The notes under the pieces were generated by a model that was not told where the DNA came from, ran no database searches, and saw only the letters and a program-made list of their open reading frames with translations. A program made the translations under genes and the position numbers. From Calothrix brevissima NIES-22 (GTDB lineage Bacteria; Cyanobacteriota; Cyanobacteriia; Cyanobacteriales; Nostocaceae): a stretch of DNA of 64,000 nucleotides. The stretch spans positions 3,285,083 to 3,349,082 of the forward strand of contig NZ_AP018207.1 of NCBI RefSeq assembly GCF_002367995.1, given 5' to 3'. This document shows positions 9,483-19,336 of the stretch, piece after piece; the first letter of the stretch is position 1; each line of letters opens with the position of its first letter.

Positions 9483-9564
9483 TATTGCGCTTCTATTGTC
9501 AGTTGTCAGTGGTTTTTTGAATCTGCTCTCATACCCTATCCCTTTATGGGATGGAGTTTTTGAT

Positions 9565-12500
9565 TTACGTTTCTAACTCTTTGACAAACTCCGTTAAGAA
9601 TCTGAAGGCTTTCAAAATATAATTGGCGCAATCTCTAGGAGAAGTATTATAAAACGATCGCCATGCACTTGCTTTATCTTCATCATAGCGATCGCCTCGT
9701 TGGGGATGGGCATCTAACCATGCTAATCTGACTGCATGACCAATTAATACATCTAAGACGATATATTCTTCAACTTGCAGGCTAGGGTTATTGGCCGCGA
9801 TCGCGGATAATTCTACTAAGGCTTCTATATTCACTTGACGATATTCGGGAGCCTCAATTTTATTGAGCAGATGCTCGACTAGTAGGGCAAAATTTCTTTC
9901 TCCTGGTGTCATTTCCGACAACATTAACTCGCTATCTAAGCGATTGCGCCGTTCTAATTTGTCGCCTATGACTATACCTTTGCAATGTTTCATTAATAGC
10001 CACACTTGCTGGAAAAAGTCTTTGGGTACTCTTCCAGTTGCGCCTTCAGCTTGGCGAAATCTTCGCCATCCACCAGGGGGAACTTCGATTTCTGCATCAT
10101 TGGTGAATGCTAATACCCAATCTATATCACTTTCTTTTTGTTTAACGTGGAGTGATTCTTGCTGACGTAACAGTTTACTCATCCCCGCATATTCAGTTAA
10201 GACATTTTGCAACCTAGTTTTGACTTCAAAGGGTGATAGTTGCATTAAATGTTCGTAGGCTTCATCTTGGGTGACTTTTAATTCTCTGGCGAGTTTGCTG
10301 GTGATTAATAATATGAGATAGCCGACTTTTATTGTCAACAATCCGCGAAATAGTTCAGGTTCGGCTCTCATGAGTACACTTAGATAAATGATAATCTCTT
10401 GGGTGAGGACGCGATCGCGAATATCTTCTCGACAAAAATGATTAATTTTCTCGGCTATTTCATTGTGAGACATCGGTACAGCAATTAAGGAATCTTCGCT
10501 GTAAGCTTTACCCACAGAAATTTGCTTACCCCTTACCAAAATACTGGTGACAGCATCCGACAAACCAATATCTACCATTTGGCGCAAACCCGCAACCCGG
10601 CGTACTATCGCCCAAAGTCCTAAATCTCCAGCTTTGGTATAGATTTCATCAAGTAAATTATCTACCGTTACCACAGAGTTAGGCCCGCCAAATCCAGTAT
10701 CAAAATCTAATCCCTGCAAACGTTTTAAAGTCTGCAATAATTCAATTTGCTCATAGATATTTTCTGAAGCACGTAAAGTAGATAGCAAAGAATTCAAATT
10801 AGTTTCACATTCCATCTGGAATTCTTGGGTATGTCCTAATTGCCAATTTTTGCCTGGATGAAATGCCAAATAATAGCAATGTAACCCCGCATCTTTGACA
10901 GATGGTAAGGTAAAATCGTCATCTTGCAGAAAGTCAATTCTTTGAATTCCTGCTGTTAGCATTAGTTGATTCAATCTGCCTAATTTTACTCTTACACCCT
11001 GACAAACCCCTGCTTTAAATTCCTGCATTAATTCTAATAATACCTCCGCACCAATTTCTAACATGGTGTGGGTTAACATTAAAGTTAAGGTTGGACGACC
11101 TAAATAACTCCAATATTTTTGAATGTACGCGAGTTCGCTTCTAATTTGATCGAGCAAGAAATGATAATCAAGAGTTAAGTAAAATTGTTGCGCATCTAAG
11201 AAAGACGGTAAAAAGACGACAGTTTGGTCTTGAATACGGAAGATTCGCGAAGTTGTCAAACTGCGTAAACGCCTTACCGGACGCCCAGTTAAACCTAATT
11301 TAGAGTTACGTCCAATTTGGGTATAAATAGCCGATAAATCCCCAGCGTTTCTGACTTGAATTGGTTCTAATTGCTGAGGTGTTTGGGTTTCGATACCATG
11401 AACTGCTAATTTTTCTTGTAAGTCTTCATCTTCTGCTAATAAAGCAATTTGAACGATAGATTCGCGATTTTTTCCCACACATAAATGTCTGCCCAAGGGG
11501 TCAATATCCCCAATCGCAATTAAGCCTTCATTTAACATTTGGGCGAGAAAATATAAACTTTGCGCCCATACTAAAGGAACGTTTTCATTAGGTAAGCGGG
11601 GTTGACTTTGGGGCGAAGATTTTTCTGCTTCGATGTTTGCTTCGGGAACATAATATAATTCTGGTAATAACTGTAAACCATCCCGTTCTACGAGGAGGGA
11701 TTCTAAACGTTCTTGATAATATTGAGTTTGTACTTTATCGTTACGAAATAAACCATCAAGAAATAAATAAGTGAAAAATAACGGCCATTCACATTCTATA
11801 TGCTCAAATTGTTTCAGTTCCCAAGGTTCGTAATGTAAGCGTTGGGTATCTTCGATAACAGTTTGATGTCCATCTCGCAGAAAGCGTTTACAGCCGTATT
11901 TGCCTTGGAGTTTGTTAATGATATCGTTAAAAGTGCGATCGCGTAGTTGTTCATCTTCCACTGCAAAAGCGGGAAAACTAATAATACTCAATAATGCTGC
12001 ATCAATTTCTTTAGAACCAGATTCTCTAGGTAATAGCGATTCTAAAGTAATTCTGGCACGCGCAATTTCATCTGGTAACACATGAATTACTGAAGCTTGA
12101 CTTCCCCGAACCCCAAATAAATCTAAGCCATTGATAGCTTCTAACGCAGCTTTCGCCATACCCACAGAACTAGCGTTTAACTCTGCATTTCCGCGATTAA
12201 TTTTGTTACCCCGTTCCCAAATGCCATAATCGGGTGTGCGGTAAGCGCGTCCAATATAGTAAACCAAATTTTGGACAAAATTAACTTCATCAATGGTATA
12301 AATTATTTGCAAACCAGAAGCAGTCATTTGCGCTAACATCAGCAAAAATATTGATGTAGCGTCTAATTGCAAATGTCCCCACTCATCATCACCCACCACA
12401 ATATCACCAGTAGCCGTGTTGTATTTAGCATGTAATCCATCTAAAGGTGATTGCGTATGTTTAAATCTTTCTACCTTATAAGCTTGTCGCATCATTGCAA

Positions 12501-12774
12501 ACAGCAACCCACGCATCAGCTTAATTGCGCTATGTTCTAGTTCGTAAGTGTATCCTTTAGTTTCATCAACCTTGCGGTATGCAAGTGCTAAACCCCAAAC
12601 AGCCAAAATACTATAAACATTATCTCTCACCCAAGCATCTGTATAATCTCCGTGAGCGGTTATAGCCGTACTCGCAGGTAGTAAACCAGTAATCGGATTC
12701 TGACGACTGAGAATAATTGTCTTGATTTGCTGGTAATAATTTTCTAAGCGAGCATACAACTTGGTAGTGTCCAT
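9565..12774 (-). CDS. Glycoside hydrolase family 15-like / phosphorylase-kinase-alpha-like protein
   Basis: The 1069-residue protein (ATG at 12774; an upstream in-frame TTG at 12801 is less likely) has an N-terminal (alpha/alpha)6 glucoamylase-like domain. Landmarks are ITAHGDYTDAWVRDNVYSIL near 40-60, DEWGHLQLDATSIFLLML near 130, and CEWPLFFTYLFLDGLF near 335. The whole architecture resembles eukaryotic phosphorylase b kinase regulatory subunits, which share a GH15 fold and a long C-terminal region. Cyanobacteria often carry one such giant protein; its substrate is unproven. The C-terminal 500 residues have no recognised catalytic motif. It stands alone. Confidence 0.8.
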   Translation of the reverse strand: MDTTKLYARLENYYQQIKTIILSRQNPITGLLPASTAITAHGDYTDAWVRDNVYSILAVWGLALAYRKVDETKGYTYELEHSAIKLMRGLLFAMMRQAYKVERFKHTQSPLDGLHAKYNTATGDIVVGDDEWGHLQLDATSIFLLMLAQMTASGLQIIYTIDEVNFVQNLVYYIGRAYRTPDYGIWERGNKINRGNAELNASSVGMAKAALEAINGLDLFGVRGSQASVIHVLPDEIARARITLESLLPRESGSKEIDAALLSIISFPAFAVEDEQLRDRTFNDIINKLQGKYGCKRFLRDGHQTVIEDTQRLHYEPWELKQFEHIECEWPLFFTYLFLDGLFRNDKVQTQYYQERLESLLVERDGLQLLPELYYVPEANIEAEKSSPQSQPRLPNENVPLVWAQSLYFLAQMLNEGLIAIGDIDPLGRHLCVGKNRESIVQIALLAEDEDLQEKLAVHGIETQTPQQLEPIQVRNAGDLSAIYTQIGRNSKLGLTGRPVRRLRSLTTSRIFRIQDQTVVFLPSFLDAQQFYLTLDYHFLLDQIRSELAYIQKYWSYLGRPTLTLMLTHTMLEIGAEVLLELMQEFKAGVCQGVRVKLGRLNQLMLTAGIQRIDFLQDDDFTLPSVKDAGLHCYYLAFHPGKNWQLGHTQEFQMECETNLNSLLSTLRASENIYEQIELLQTLKRLQGLDFDTGFGGPNSVVTVDNLLDEIYTKAGDLGLWAIVRRVAGLRQMVDIGLSDAVTSILVRGKQISVGKAYSEDSLIAVPMSHNEIAEKINHFCREDIRDRVLTQEIIIYLSVLMRAEPELFRGLLTIKVGYLILLITSKLARELKVTQDEAYEHLMQLSPFEVKTRLQNVLTEYAGMSKLLRQQESLHVKQKESDIDWVLAFTNDAEIEVPPGGWRRFRQAEGATGRVPKDFFQQVWLLMKHCKGIVIGDKLERRNRLDSELMLSEMTPGERNFALLVEHLLNKIEAPEYRQVNIEALVELSAIAANNPSLQVEEYIVLDVLIGHAVRLAWLDAHPQRGDRYDEDKASAWRSFYNTSPRDCANYILKAFRFLTEFVKELET

Positions 12775-13247
12775 GATCTTATTTGCTACAACTAGCGCCA
12801 ATCTACCCTATAACTGTGAAGTCAAGCAGCCTAGCCAATGGCGGTGCTATTACAGCTGAGGATGGTATAGGTTTATTATTATCTCCTGTTCTCGGTCTTA
12901 ATAGTCGGGTAATCTTGCAGCGATTAAATAGGCTAACCTCAATATTTATCCTGATGCGGGAGAATATCGCAGGAAAATATAATACAAACCCAGATTTGAT
13001 GCTAATTTATCTATTTTTCACCTGTGATATTTATTTGCGTTTTTCTACTGATTCAGTTAGAGAGAAATTTCGTCAAATCTTCATCTTTATCAAGGGATAG
13101 ATACAATTAAATTTAAGACATTTTTAATAGTTCTAAAGTACGATAAATAATCATACAAGAGATGCAATCCTACCCAAACATAAATTCAGTAAATTATGGG
13201 TAAGGAAACTTTTGAACATAAAAAATTAATAAATAGGATAGGTAATT
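12775..13247. other. Intergenic region between the GH15-like gene and a small ORF
   Basis: AT-rich DNA with an unlikely plus-strand frame (12783-13100) that resembles no protein. It should contain divergent promoters for the large minus-strand gene and the small plus-strand gene at 13248, but I could not name boxes with confidence. Confidence 0.4.
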
Positions 13248-13382
13248 ATGTCTGTACGTTATAACCAAAATAATGCCCCACTAGTCAAAGTTGTTTACTC
13301 TCAAGTTAAAGTTAATGGCAAACTTCAGTTAATACCATTAGAACTATATGCAGACGGTTCACTCAAGCGGTCTATGGTATAA
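13248..13382 (+). CDS. Small conserved-looking protein, 44 residues
   Basis: A 44-codon frame starts at ATG (13248) after a purine-rich AGGATAGG and ends with TAA. The peptide begins MSVRYNQNNAPLVKVVYSQV and ends in DGSLKRSMV. It is hydrophilic with alternating beta-like valines and no membrane helix. Codon choice looks normal, and the ribosome-binding context is reasonable. I do not recognise its function. It is followed by a palindromic element. Confidence 0.5.
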   Translation: MSVRYNQNNAPLVKVVYSQVKVNGKLQLIPLELYADGSLKRSMV

Positions 13383-13503
13383 ATTTGCTAATGGCTATGT
13401 AAGTATTAGCGATCGCTTTTGTATAAAAATAATAAAGTTATACAATTTTAGTTCTTGCATAGCTTATATTTCCGTTAATATCTACCCAAGCTAAAAAATT
13501 TAC

Positions 13504-13581
13504 AATCCCCCACTTGACTAAGTATCCCTTGTCTGATGACACGCTGCACGAACGCTCACTTAGTCGTAAAAGTGGGGGATT
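13504..13581. mobile_element. 78-bp palindromic element with 12-bp inverted ends
   Basis: Perfect ends AATCCCCCACTT (13504-13515) and AAGTGGGGGATT (13570-13581) enclose a second perfect pair GACTAAGT (13516-13523) and ACTTAGTC (13558-13565). The centre is about 34 bases. The element has no coding capacity and resembles a non-autonomous palindromic or IS200/IS605-end-derived repeat. A terminator role for the small gene upstream is possible but there is no clear T tract. Confidence 0.65.
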
Positions 13582-13754
13582 CTTCTCTCACCCCTAACTA
13601 TAAAAATAACCTCTGGAAGCGATCGCACCTTTACTTAGTAAAATAGTGCTCTCTTAGAGGTTATTGTTCAATCGTTTTATTAATTGTTGAATCAAATTAT
13701 TTATTGTACAACTTTATTATGTTTCCACAACACTCGATATTTATTGATTCAATA

Positions 13755-15632
13755 CTACTCAACCGTAACCGATTTTGCCAAATTCCTGGGCTGATCGACA
13801 TCTAAACCGCGACGGGCGGCGATATGATAAGCCAATAATTGCAGAGGTATCACTGTGAGGATGGGAGAAAGCAATTCATCTATAGTTGGTACTGGTAATA
13901 AATGGTTGAAGATTTCCCCTGCTTCGCCATCTTTAACAGGAGTGACACCAATTAACCGGGAATCTCTAGCTTTGGCTTCCTGGGAGTTAGAAATGACTTT
14001 TTCGTAAACACTACCCGGAACTGCGATCGCCACTACTGGTACTTTAGCATCTAAAAGGGCTATGGGGCCGTGTTTCATTTCGCCGGCTGGATAACCTTCG
14101 GCGTGAATATAGCTAATTTCTTTTAATTTTAATGCACCTTCTAAAGCGATGGGGAAGTTGATTCCTCTGCCTAAAAATATCACATCTTGAGTTTCTGCAA
14201 ATTCGTGGGCTAATTGTTCTGTTAAATTTTCTTGAATGTCTAAAGTAGCTTCAATTTCTTTGGGAATTTGTCGCAAACCTTCGATAATATCTGCAATTTT
14301 TTCAGATGAAATTGTTTGCCGATGAACAGCTAAATCCAAAGCTAAAGCATAAAATGCCATTAATTGCGCAATAAAAGTTTTTGTGGCTGCTACTCCAATT
14401 TCAATTCCCGCCAATGTATTAATTATATGGGGTACTAAATGACCAAGGCTGCTTTCTGGGCGATTGGTAATACCTAATAATTTGGCTTGATATTTACTTT
14501 CTTTACCTTGGCGACGTTCTTTTTCCATTGCTAAGGCTGCTAAAGTATCAGCTGTTTCCCCTGATTGCGTTACACCAATAATTAATGTATTCGCTATCAA
14601 AGGTGATGGCGCATAGCGATACTCAGACGCATAGTTGACTTGAGTAGAAATCCCGGCTAGTTGTTCTAACAGGTATTTTCCTACTAAAGCGGCGTGCCAA
14701 CTCGTACCGCAAGCAACAATTTGGATTTGTTCGATGTCTGCGTAGAATGACTCAGGTAATCCCAGATTAATTGGTGACTGGGTATGACTAGAAGAATTAT
14801 TCTCACTACTAAAGTAAGCTTCTAAAATAGCCCTTACCACTCCCGGTTGCTCGTAAATTTCCTTGAGCATGAAGTGCTTGAATCCCTGCTTCTCTACCAT
14901 TGTGGGACTCAAGTTTAATAATCGGGGCTGCTTTTTCAGTCTATCGCCAGCAAAGTTGTAAATTTCTACGCCTAAAGGTGTTAAGCGCGCAATTTCTCCA
15001 TTTTCTAATGGTAGCACAGCTCTGGTGTAAGCAACGATCGCCGGCGTGTCGGAAGCGCAAAATAACTCACCTTGTCCAAACCCAATGACCAAGGGTGCTT
15101 GCTGTCGCACGACAATCAACTCATCTGGGTAATCAGCAGAAATAACTGCGATCGCAAAAGCGCCTTCTAGGTGGTTGACAGCTTGACGCACTGCGTCTAA
15201 TAAAGAAGCGGGAGATGTTTTGAGAATTTCGGCAATCAGATGGGGAATTACTTCTGTATCTGTTTCCGAACGAAATAGATGTCCTTTGGCTTTTAATTCC
15301 TCTCGCAACTCGCGGTAGTTCTCAATAATGCCATTTTGTACCACCGCCACTCGCATCGCCGTATCCATGTGAGGATGAGCGTTATACTCTTCTGGTTTAC
15401 CATGAGTTGCCCAGCGAGTGTGACCGATACCAATTTGCGCGGGAGTTTCTACTTGTTCTAGTTTAGAACGTAAGTTTTGCAGTTTACCCTTAGCCCGCAC
15501 GCATTGCACATCACCTTCCCAAATGGTAGCGATTCCCGCCGAATCATATCCGCGATATTCTAGTTTCTCTAAACCAGATAATAAAATTTCTGTCGCTGCT
15601 TGCGTACCAATATACCCAACGATTCCGCACAT
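13755..15632 (-). CDS. glmS: Glutamine--fructose-6-phosphate aminotransferase
   Basis: The start is set at the ATG giving MCGIVGYIGTQAA, because Cys2 is the glutaminase nucleophile after Met removal; a GTG three codons upstream is not used. The 625-residue enzyme has an N-terminal class II glutaminase domain (2-220, with GYDSAGIA and GHTRWATHG) and two SIS domains (about 305-435 and 475-610). It ends in the invariant LAKSVTVE. It makes glucosamine-6-phosphate for peptidoglycan and lipopolysaccharide. It lies downstream of psaC, an adjacency common in cyanobacteria. Confidence 0.97.
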   Translation of the reverse strand: MCGIVGYIGTQAATEILLSGLEKLEYRGYDSAGIATIWEGDVQCVRAKGKLQNLRSKLEQVETPAQIGIGHTRWATHGKPEEYNAHPHMDTAMRVAVVQNGIIENYRELREELKAKGHLFRSETDTEVIPHLIAEILKTSPASLLDAVRQAVNHLEGAFAIAVISADYPDELIVVRQQAPLVIGFGQGELFCASDTPAIVAYTRAVLPLENGEIARLTPLGVEIYNFAGDRLKKQPRLLNLSPTMVEKQGFKHFMLKEIYEQPGVVRAILEAYFSSENNSSSHTQSPINLGLPESFYADIEQIQIVACGTSWHAALVGKYLLEQLAGISTQVNYASEYRYAPSPLIANTLIIGVTQSGETADTLAALAMEKERRQGKESKYQAKLLGITNRPESSLGHLVPHIINTLAGIEIGVAATKTFIAQLMAFYALALDLAVHRQTISSEKIADIIEGLRQIPKEIEATLDIQENLTEQLAHEFAETQDVIFLGRGINFPIALEGALKLKEISYIHAEGYPAGEMKHGPIALLDAKVPVVAIAVPGSVYEKVISNSQEAKARDSRLIGVTPVKDGEAGEIFNHLLPVPTIDELLSPILTVIPLQLLAYHIAARRGLDVDQPRNLAKSVTVE

Positions 15633-15700
15633 TTGTTTCACCCCTACCTGTGGAACATGACGCCAGCTTGTTTAGTTGGTATCATAGAAGTGACATTTTA

Positions 15701-15729
15701 GCAAAGAAAAAAGGAGCTTATCGCTCCTT
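15701..15729 (-). terminator. Rho-independent terminator of psaC
   Basis: On the minus strand AAGGAGC-GATAA-GCTCCTT is followed by TTTTCTTT, a perfect 7-bp stem with a T tract. It lies 110 bases past the psaC stop codon and separates psaC from glmS transcription. Confidence 0.9.
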
Positions 15730-15760
15730 GTAATGTTGATTATTTTTAAAGAACGATGCT

Positions 15761-15784
15761 GTAGGGTGGCAAGTTCCACCCTAC
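15761..15784. repeat. 24-bp perfect hairpin flanked by direct repeats
   Basis: GTAGGGTGG-CAAGTT-CCACCCTAC is a perfect 9-bp stem. The octamer ACGATGCT occurs immediately on its left (15753-15760) and overlapping its right end (15783-15790), which looks like a duplicated target around a tiny palindromic insertion, in the psaC 3' region. Confidence 0.65.
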
Positions 15785-15838
15785 GATGCTAAAAATGCTT
15801 GCTAATGAAGACAGTTAATTGCGAGCAAAATCAAGATC

Positions 15839-16660
<822 letters not shown>

Positions 16661-17000
16661 AAAACCCCGTCCTTGTAGGACGGCTTTGGGAGATAATTTT
16701 AATAGGTTGTTGACCGTGAGAACGACGAGGAAACAGGTTAAACGTCCTACTCCGTGATCTCAAAATTCCTAGCAGTCAATGGTATTCAAGTAAATCCAAA
16801 CTGTAAGGACGAAAAAAAGAAATAAACTACCGTAGGGCATACGGAAAGTTACGCTTGTGGGATTGACTCGTTAAGAGGCTTGCCCAATCGCGGGTGTAGT
16901 CGAGTCAGATATGATCGTGTAAGACCAAGATCAACATTGTTGGTGGAGGCAGTGATCAGCCCAAGAATCACCGCCCTAAAAGTGCGGTGAGTTGTCAAAG
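16661..17000 (+). ncRNA. Chain of hairpins resembling an IS200/IS605 (TnpB-type) right end or omega-RNA remnant
   Basis: At least four perfect stems occur in order: CCGTCCT-TGT-AGGACGG (about 16668), CCGTA-GGGCA-TACGG (about 16831), GACTCG..CGAGTC around an inner GCCC/GGGT pair (about 16863-16907), and TCACCGC-CCTAAAAGT-GCGGTGA (about 16966-16989) followed by GTTGTCAA. From memory, right ends of cyanobacterial IS605/IS1341 elements finish in a GC-rich hairpin plus GTCAA, and omega RNAs of TnpB overlap that end. No intact TnpB reading frame remains, so this is either a decayed copy or a free-standing structured RNA. Confidence 0.4.
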
Positions 17001-17023
17001 TGTAAATCTCATCACATAAGCCT

Positions 17024-17389
17024 ATGGAGCCAGACTCTTTACCAACCGAGGTGATATTGACGCATCCGCGTCAAACCCTCGGTAAAGCGCAACTGGATTG
17101 GACACCCCAACCTGGAAATTATCTCGATTTTGACGGAAAAACCTACGCCGTTTTAGAGCGCCGCCATAAATATCAATTAAAATCTGGGCGCTACCGCTTG
17201 CATAATATCGCCCTTTACGTACAATCTGCTCAAAGACCTGCTGAGAAAAGTTTCGTAGAGGGACGATGGGTAGTTGGCGATGCTACCTGTAGCTACAATG
17301 CACTTTCGGAAATTGTTCGTTGTGCAGTCAATCCCACCGGCCCTTGTACATCTTGCCGTTTTTATGAAAGGAAAAAGGCTGAAGCATGA
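17024..17389 (+). CDS. Cyanobacterial DUF6464-like protein
   Basis: The 121-residue soluble protein has a basic middle (YAVLERRHKYQLKSGRYRLH) and a C-terminal cysteine pair, GPCTSCRFYERKK, that with Cys from DATCSYNALSEIVRCAVN could bind a metal. I recall such proteins as DUF6464, of unknown function, in cyanobacteria. It starts at ATG with only a weak upstream purine tract and sits close behind the structured segment ending at 17000. It is convergent with fmt, the stops only about ten bases apart. Confidence 0.65.
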   Translation: MEPDSLPTEVILTHPRQTLGKAQLDWTPQPGNYLDFDGKTYAVLERRHKYQLKSGRYRLHNIALYVQSAQRPAEKSFVEGRWVVGDATCSYNALSEIVRCAVNPTGPCTSCRFYERKKAEA

Positions 17390-17399
17390 AATTTAAACT

Positions 17400-18401
17400 T
17401 TAGCCTTTTTCAATGATTTCGCCAACCGTTAAACGGCTACCATTAACAAAATCCCATCCCGACTGAGGACGTTTACCCGCTAGCTGAACTTCTCGCAACA
17501 ACAACATACCTTCGCCAGTTTGGACAATCGCGCCAATTCCCTTGGTAATGCTCACCACTTCTCCCGGACTACCAGATAATGTTGACAAATCAGGTAATTT
17601 ACGCATTATTTTCTCTAATTCTGGTGGTAGCTCATAGCTATAAGCAGAACCAAGGGGAACGGTAGCAGTAATTTTTAGCAATTGATTGCGAAACTTGGCG
17701 GTACAGTTAGGGTAAAAGCCTCTGATTTGATTGTGTAATTCCATAGCGCTTCTAGACCAATCTAAGCCATAATCCTGCTTTTCAATTAAAGGTGCATAAG
17801 TCGCTTGAGAATCATCCTGAGGAATGGCGGTGATTTCTTGGCGTTCTAACTTAAATAAAGTATCCACTAGTAAATCTGCACCAATATCAGCTAGCCTTGT
17901 GGCTAAAGTGTGGGCATTGTCCAGTAACTCAATCGGTGTAGTGGCTTTTAGTAGCATGGCTCCCGTGTCCATTCCTGCATCCATTAACATGGTGGTGATC
18001 CCGGTTTCTGGTTCACCGTTATGTAAACACCACTGAATCGGCGCAGCACCTCGGTATTTAGGCAAAATTGAACCATGTACATTAATACAACCCAATTTCG
18101 GCATTTCTAAAATTTGTGGCGATAAAATTTGTCCGTAGGCGACTACCACAAACGCATCAGCACCAGATTCTTTGAGTTTGGTTAAGGTGGCGGTATGCTT
18201 TTTCACTCGTTGTGGTTGCCATACTGGTACGTTAGCAGAAATAGCGAGAGTTTTTATCGGTGAAGGTGTTAATTTATTCCCTCTCTCTCGGCGTTTATCT
18301 GGTTGCGTCACAACTGCCAATACCTCTATATTTGGGTTATTCAGCAATTTTTCCAGGGTAGGAACAGCAAACTGGGGAGTACCAAAAAATACGATTTTCA
18401 T
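17400..18401 (-). CDS. fmt: Methionyl-tRNA formyltransferase
   Basis: The 333-residue enzyme formylates initiator Met-tRNA using 10-formyl-tetrahydrofolate. The ATG giving [17 protein letters not shown] is the family start; ten extra in-frame codons upstream come from a heptamer repeat and are rejected. Landmarks are the catalytic signature [19 protein letters not shown] near 105-125 and [15 protein letters not shown] near 135. The C-terminal OB-like tRNA-binding domain covers about 205-330. Confidence 0.96.
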   Translation of the reverse strand: MKIVFFGTPQFAVPTLEKLLNNPNIEVLAVVTQPDKRRERGNKLTPSPIKTLAISANVPVWQPQRVKKHTATLTKLKESGADAFVVVAYGQILSPQILEMPKLGCINVHGSILPKYRGAAPIQWCLHNGEPETGITTMLMDAGMDTGAMLLKATTPIELLDNAHTLATRLADIGADLLVDTLFKLERQEITAIPQDDSQATYAPLIEKQDYGLDWSRSAMELHNQIRGFYPNCTAKFRNQLLKITATVPLGSAYSYELPPELEKIMRKLPDLSTLSGSPGEVVSITKGIGAIVQTGEGMLLLREVQLAGKRPQSGWDFVNGSRLTVGEIIEKG

Positions 18402-18904
18402 GTTAGTTAATCGGCAATAGTCAATAGTCAATAGTCAACAGTCAAGGGTCATTAGTCAAGGGTCATTAGTTGTGAGATAATAGCCAGTAGGCTATCTGGT
18501 ATAAAGGTTTGACTGGCGACCATCATGCAATTATCTGGCAATATATAAATTTTTTGCTGCTAAAGTTGTTGAGTAATGGTGAAAGCAAAAATTCCTTGAT
18601 AGACTTATAATTAGGTCTAAGTTAGCCAACATATCAGCTAGTAATAATTATTCTTATTTCTAGCGCCCTCAATGTTTGGGCAATGTCTGACGACTATTGA
18701 CTGTGCATCTACCTGTTAAATTTAGTTTTATTGTGTTTCCTGTAATTAAGCTTTAGGTGTATTTACATCCAAATGTCAATAGGTTCTCACAATTAATGTA
18801 GAACAGATGACAATTGGTGAACTTGCGTAGATACTAGTATTTGGTTTTTCAGTAGGAAATATGTCGGGCGTCAGCTTTGCCAGTTTTTACGGTAACGTCT
18901 AAAA
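18402..18904. other. fmt upstream region with heptamer repeats
   Basis: GTCAATA, GTCAAGG and GGTCATTA heptamer variants fill about 18415-18475. The rest is AT-rich with no credible frame. Promoters for fmt (minus) are expected here. Confidence 0.5.
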
Positions 18905-18988
18905 TTTACCGAGATTCAGTTTCTGCGCTGTTGTCGCGGGTGATTAGGTAGAAAGTCCTAGAAACCTACGTACTCGAATCTCGGCTGT
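18905..18988 (+). promoter_or_regulatory. Structured leader candidate upstream of the exported-protein gene
   Basis: CCGAGATTC (18909-18917) pairs perfectly with GAATCTCGG (18976-18984). Between them lie GCGGGTGAT, then TAGGT (18945-18949) pairing with ACCTA (18964-18968). The closed multi-stem shape and the G-G-G-T-G-A and C-G-A-A-T-C words recall riboswitch leaders, distantly c-di-AMP (ydaO-type) ones, but key conserved blocks are not convincingly present. It is about 350 bases ahead of the next plus-strand gene. Confidence 0.35.
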
Positions 18989-19336
18989 TGTTTATGTACG
19001 AATTAAATGATTAAGTTTAATACTCATTCGTAATTACCCCCAGGTAAAGTTGAGTATTAAGTTTTGAGTATGCCTGTAGTGTATCTATAAGTATGCTTTG
19101 GATCGCTAAATTAATCTGTAATATTACTTGCTCGCAGGTTACTAAGCGAATATATTGAATGGTTATCAGATAAGGTGTTAACTATGATACTTGAGTTTTA
19201 TAAAGCTGTAATAAATTTCAGGTAATTATCTCGTTAAAGCTTTTAGTTTCTTGTTATACCTATATCCATAGCCAAATTCATTGCTGCCCAGGTACGCTCC
19301 TCACACAGCAACTGCTACCCTCTAGAGAGTCAACCC
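18989..19336. other. Leader/promoter region of the 443-residue exported protein gene
   Basis: AT-rich DNA between the structured segment and the ATG at 19337. No reading frame or clear box pattern. If the structured segment is transcribed with the gene, this would be a long 5' untranslated region. Confidence 0.35.

Noticed and set aside
12783-13100. 105-codon plus-strand frame
   Set aside because: No ribosome-binding site and no recognisable protein sequence; overlaps the start region of the GH15-like gene.
18905-18988. Firm assignment as a c-di-AMP (ydaO) riboswitch
   Set aside because: Some words are similar, but the GGGGGAAC and terminal GACAGCUAACC blocks expected for that class are not found, so only a structured-leader call is kept.
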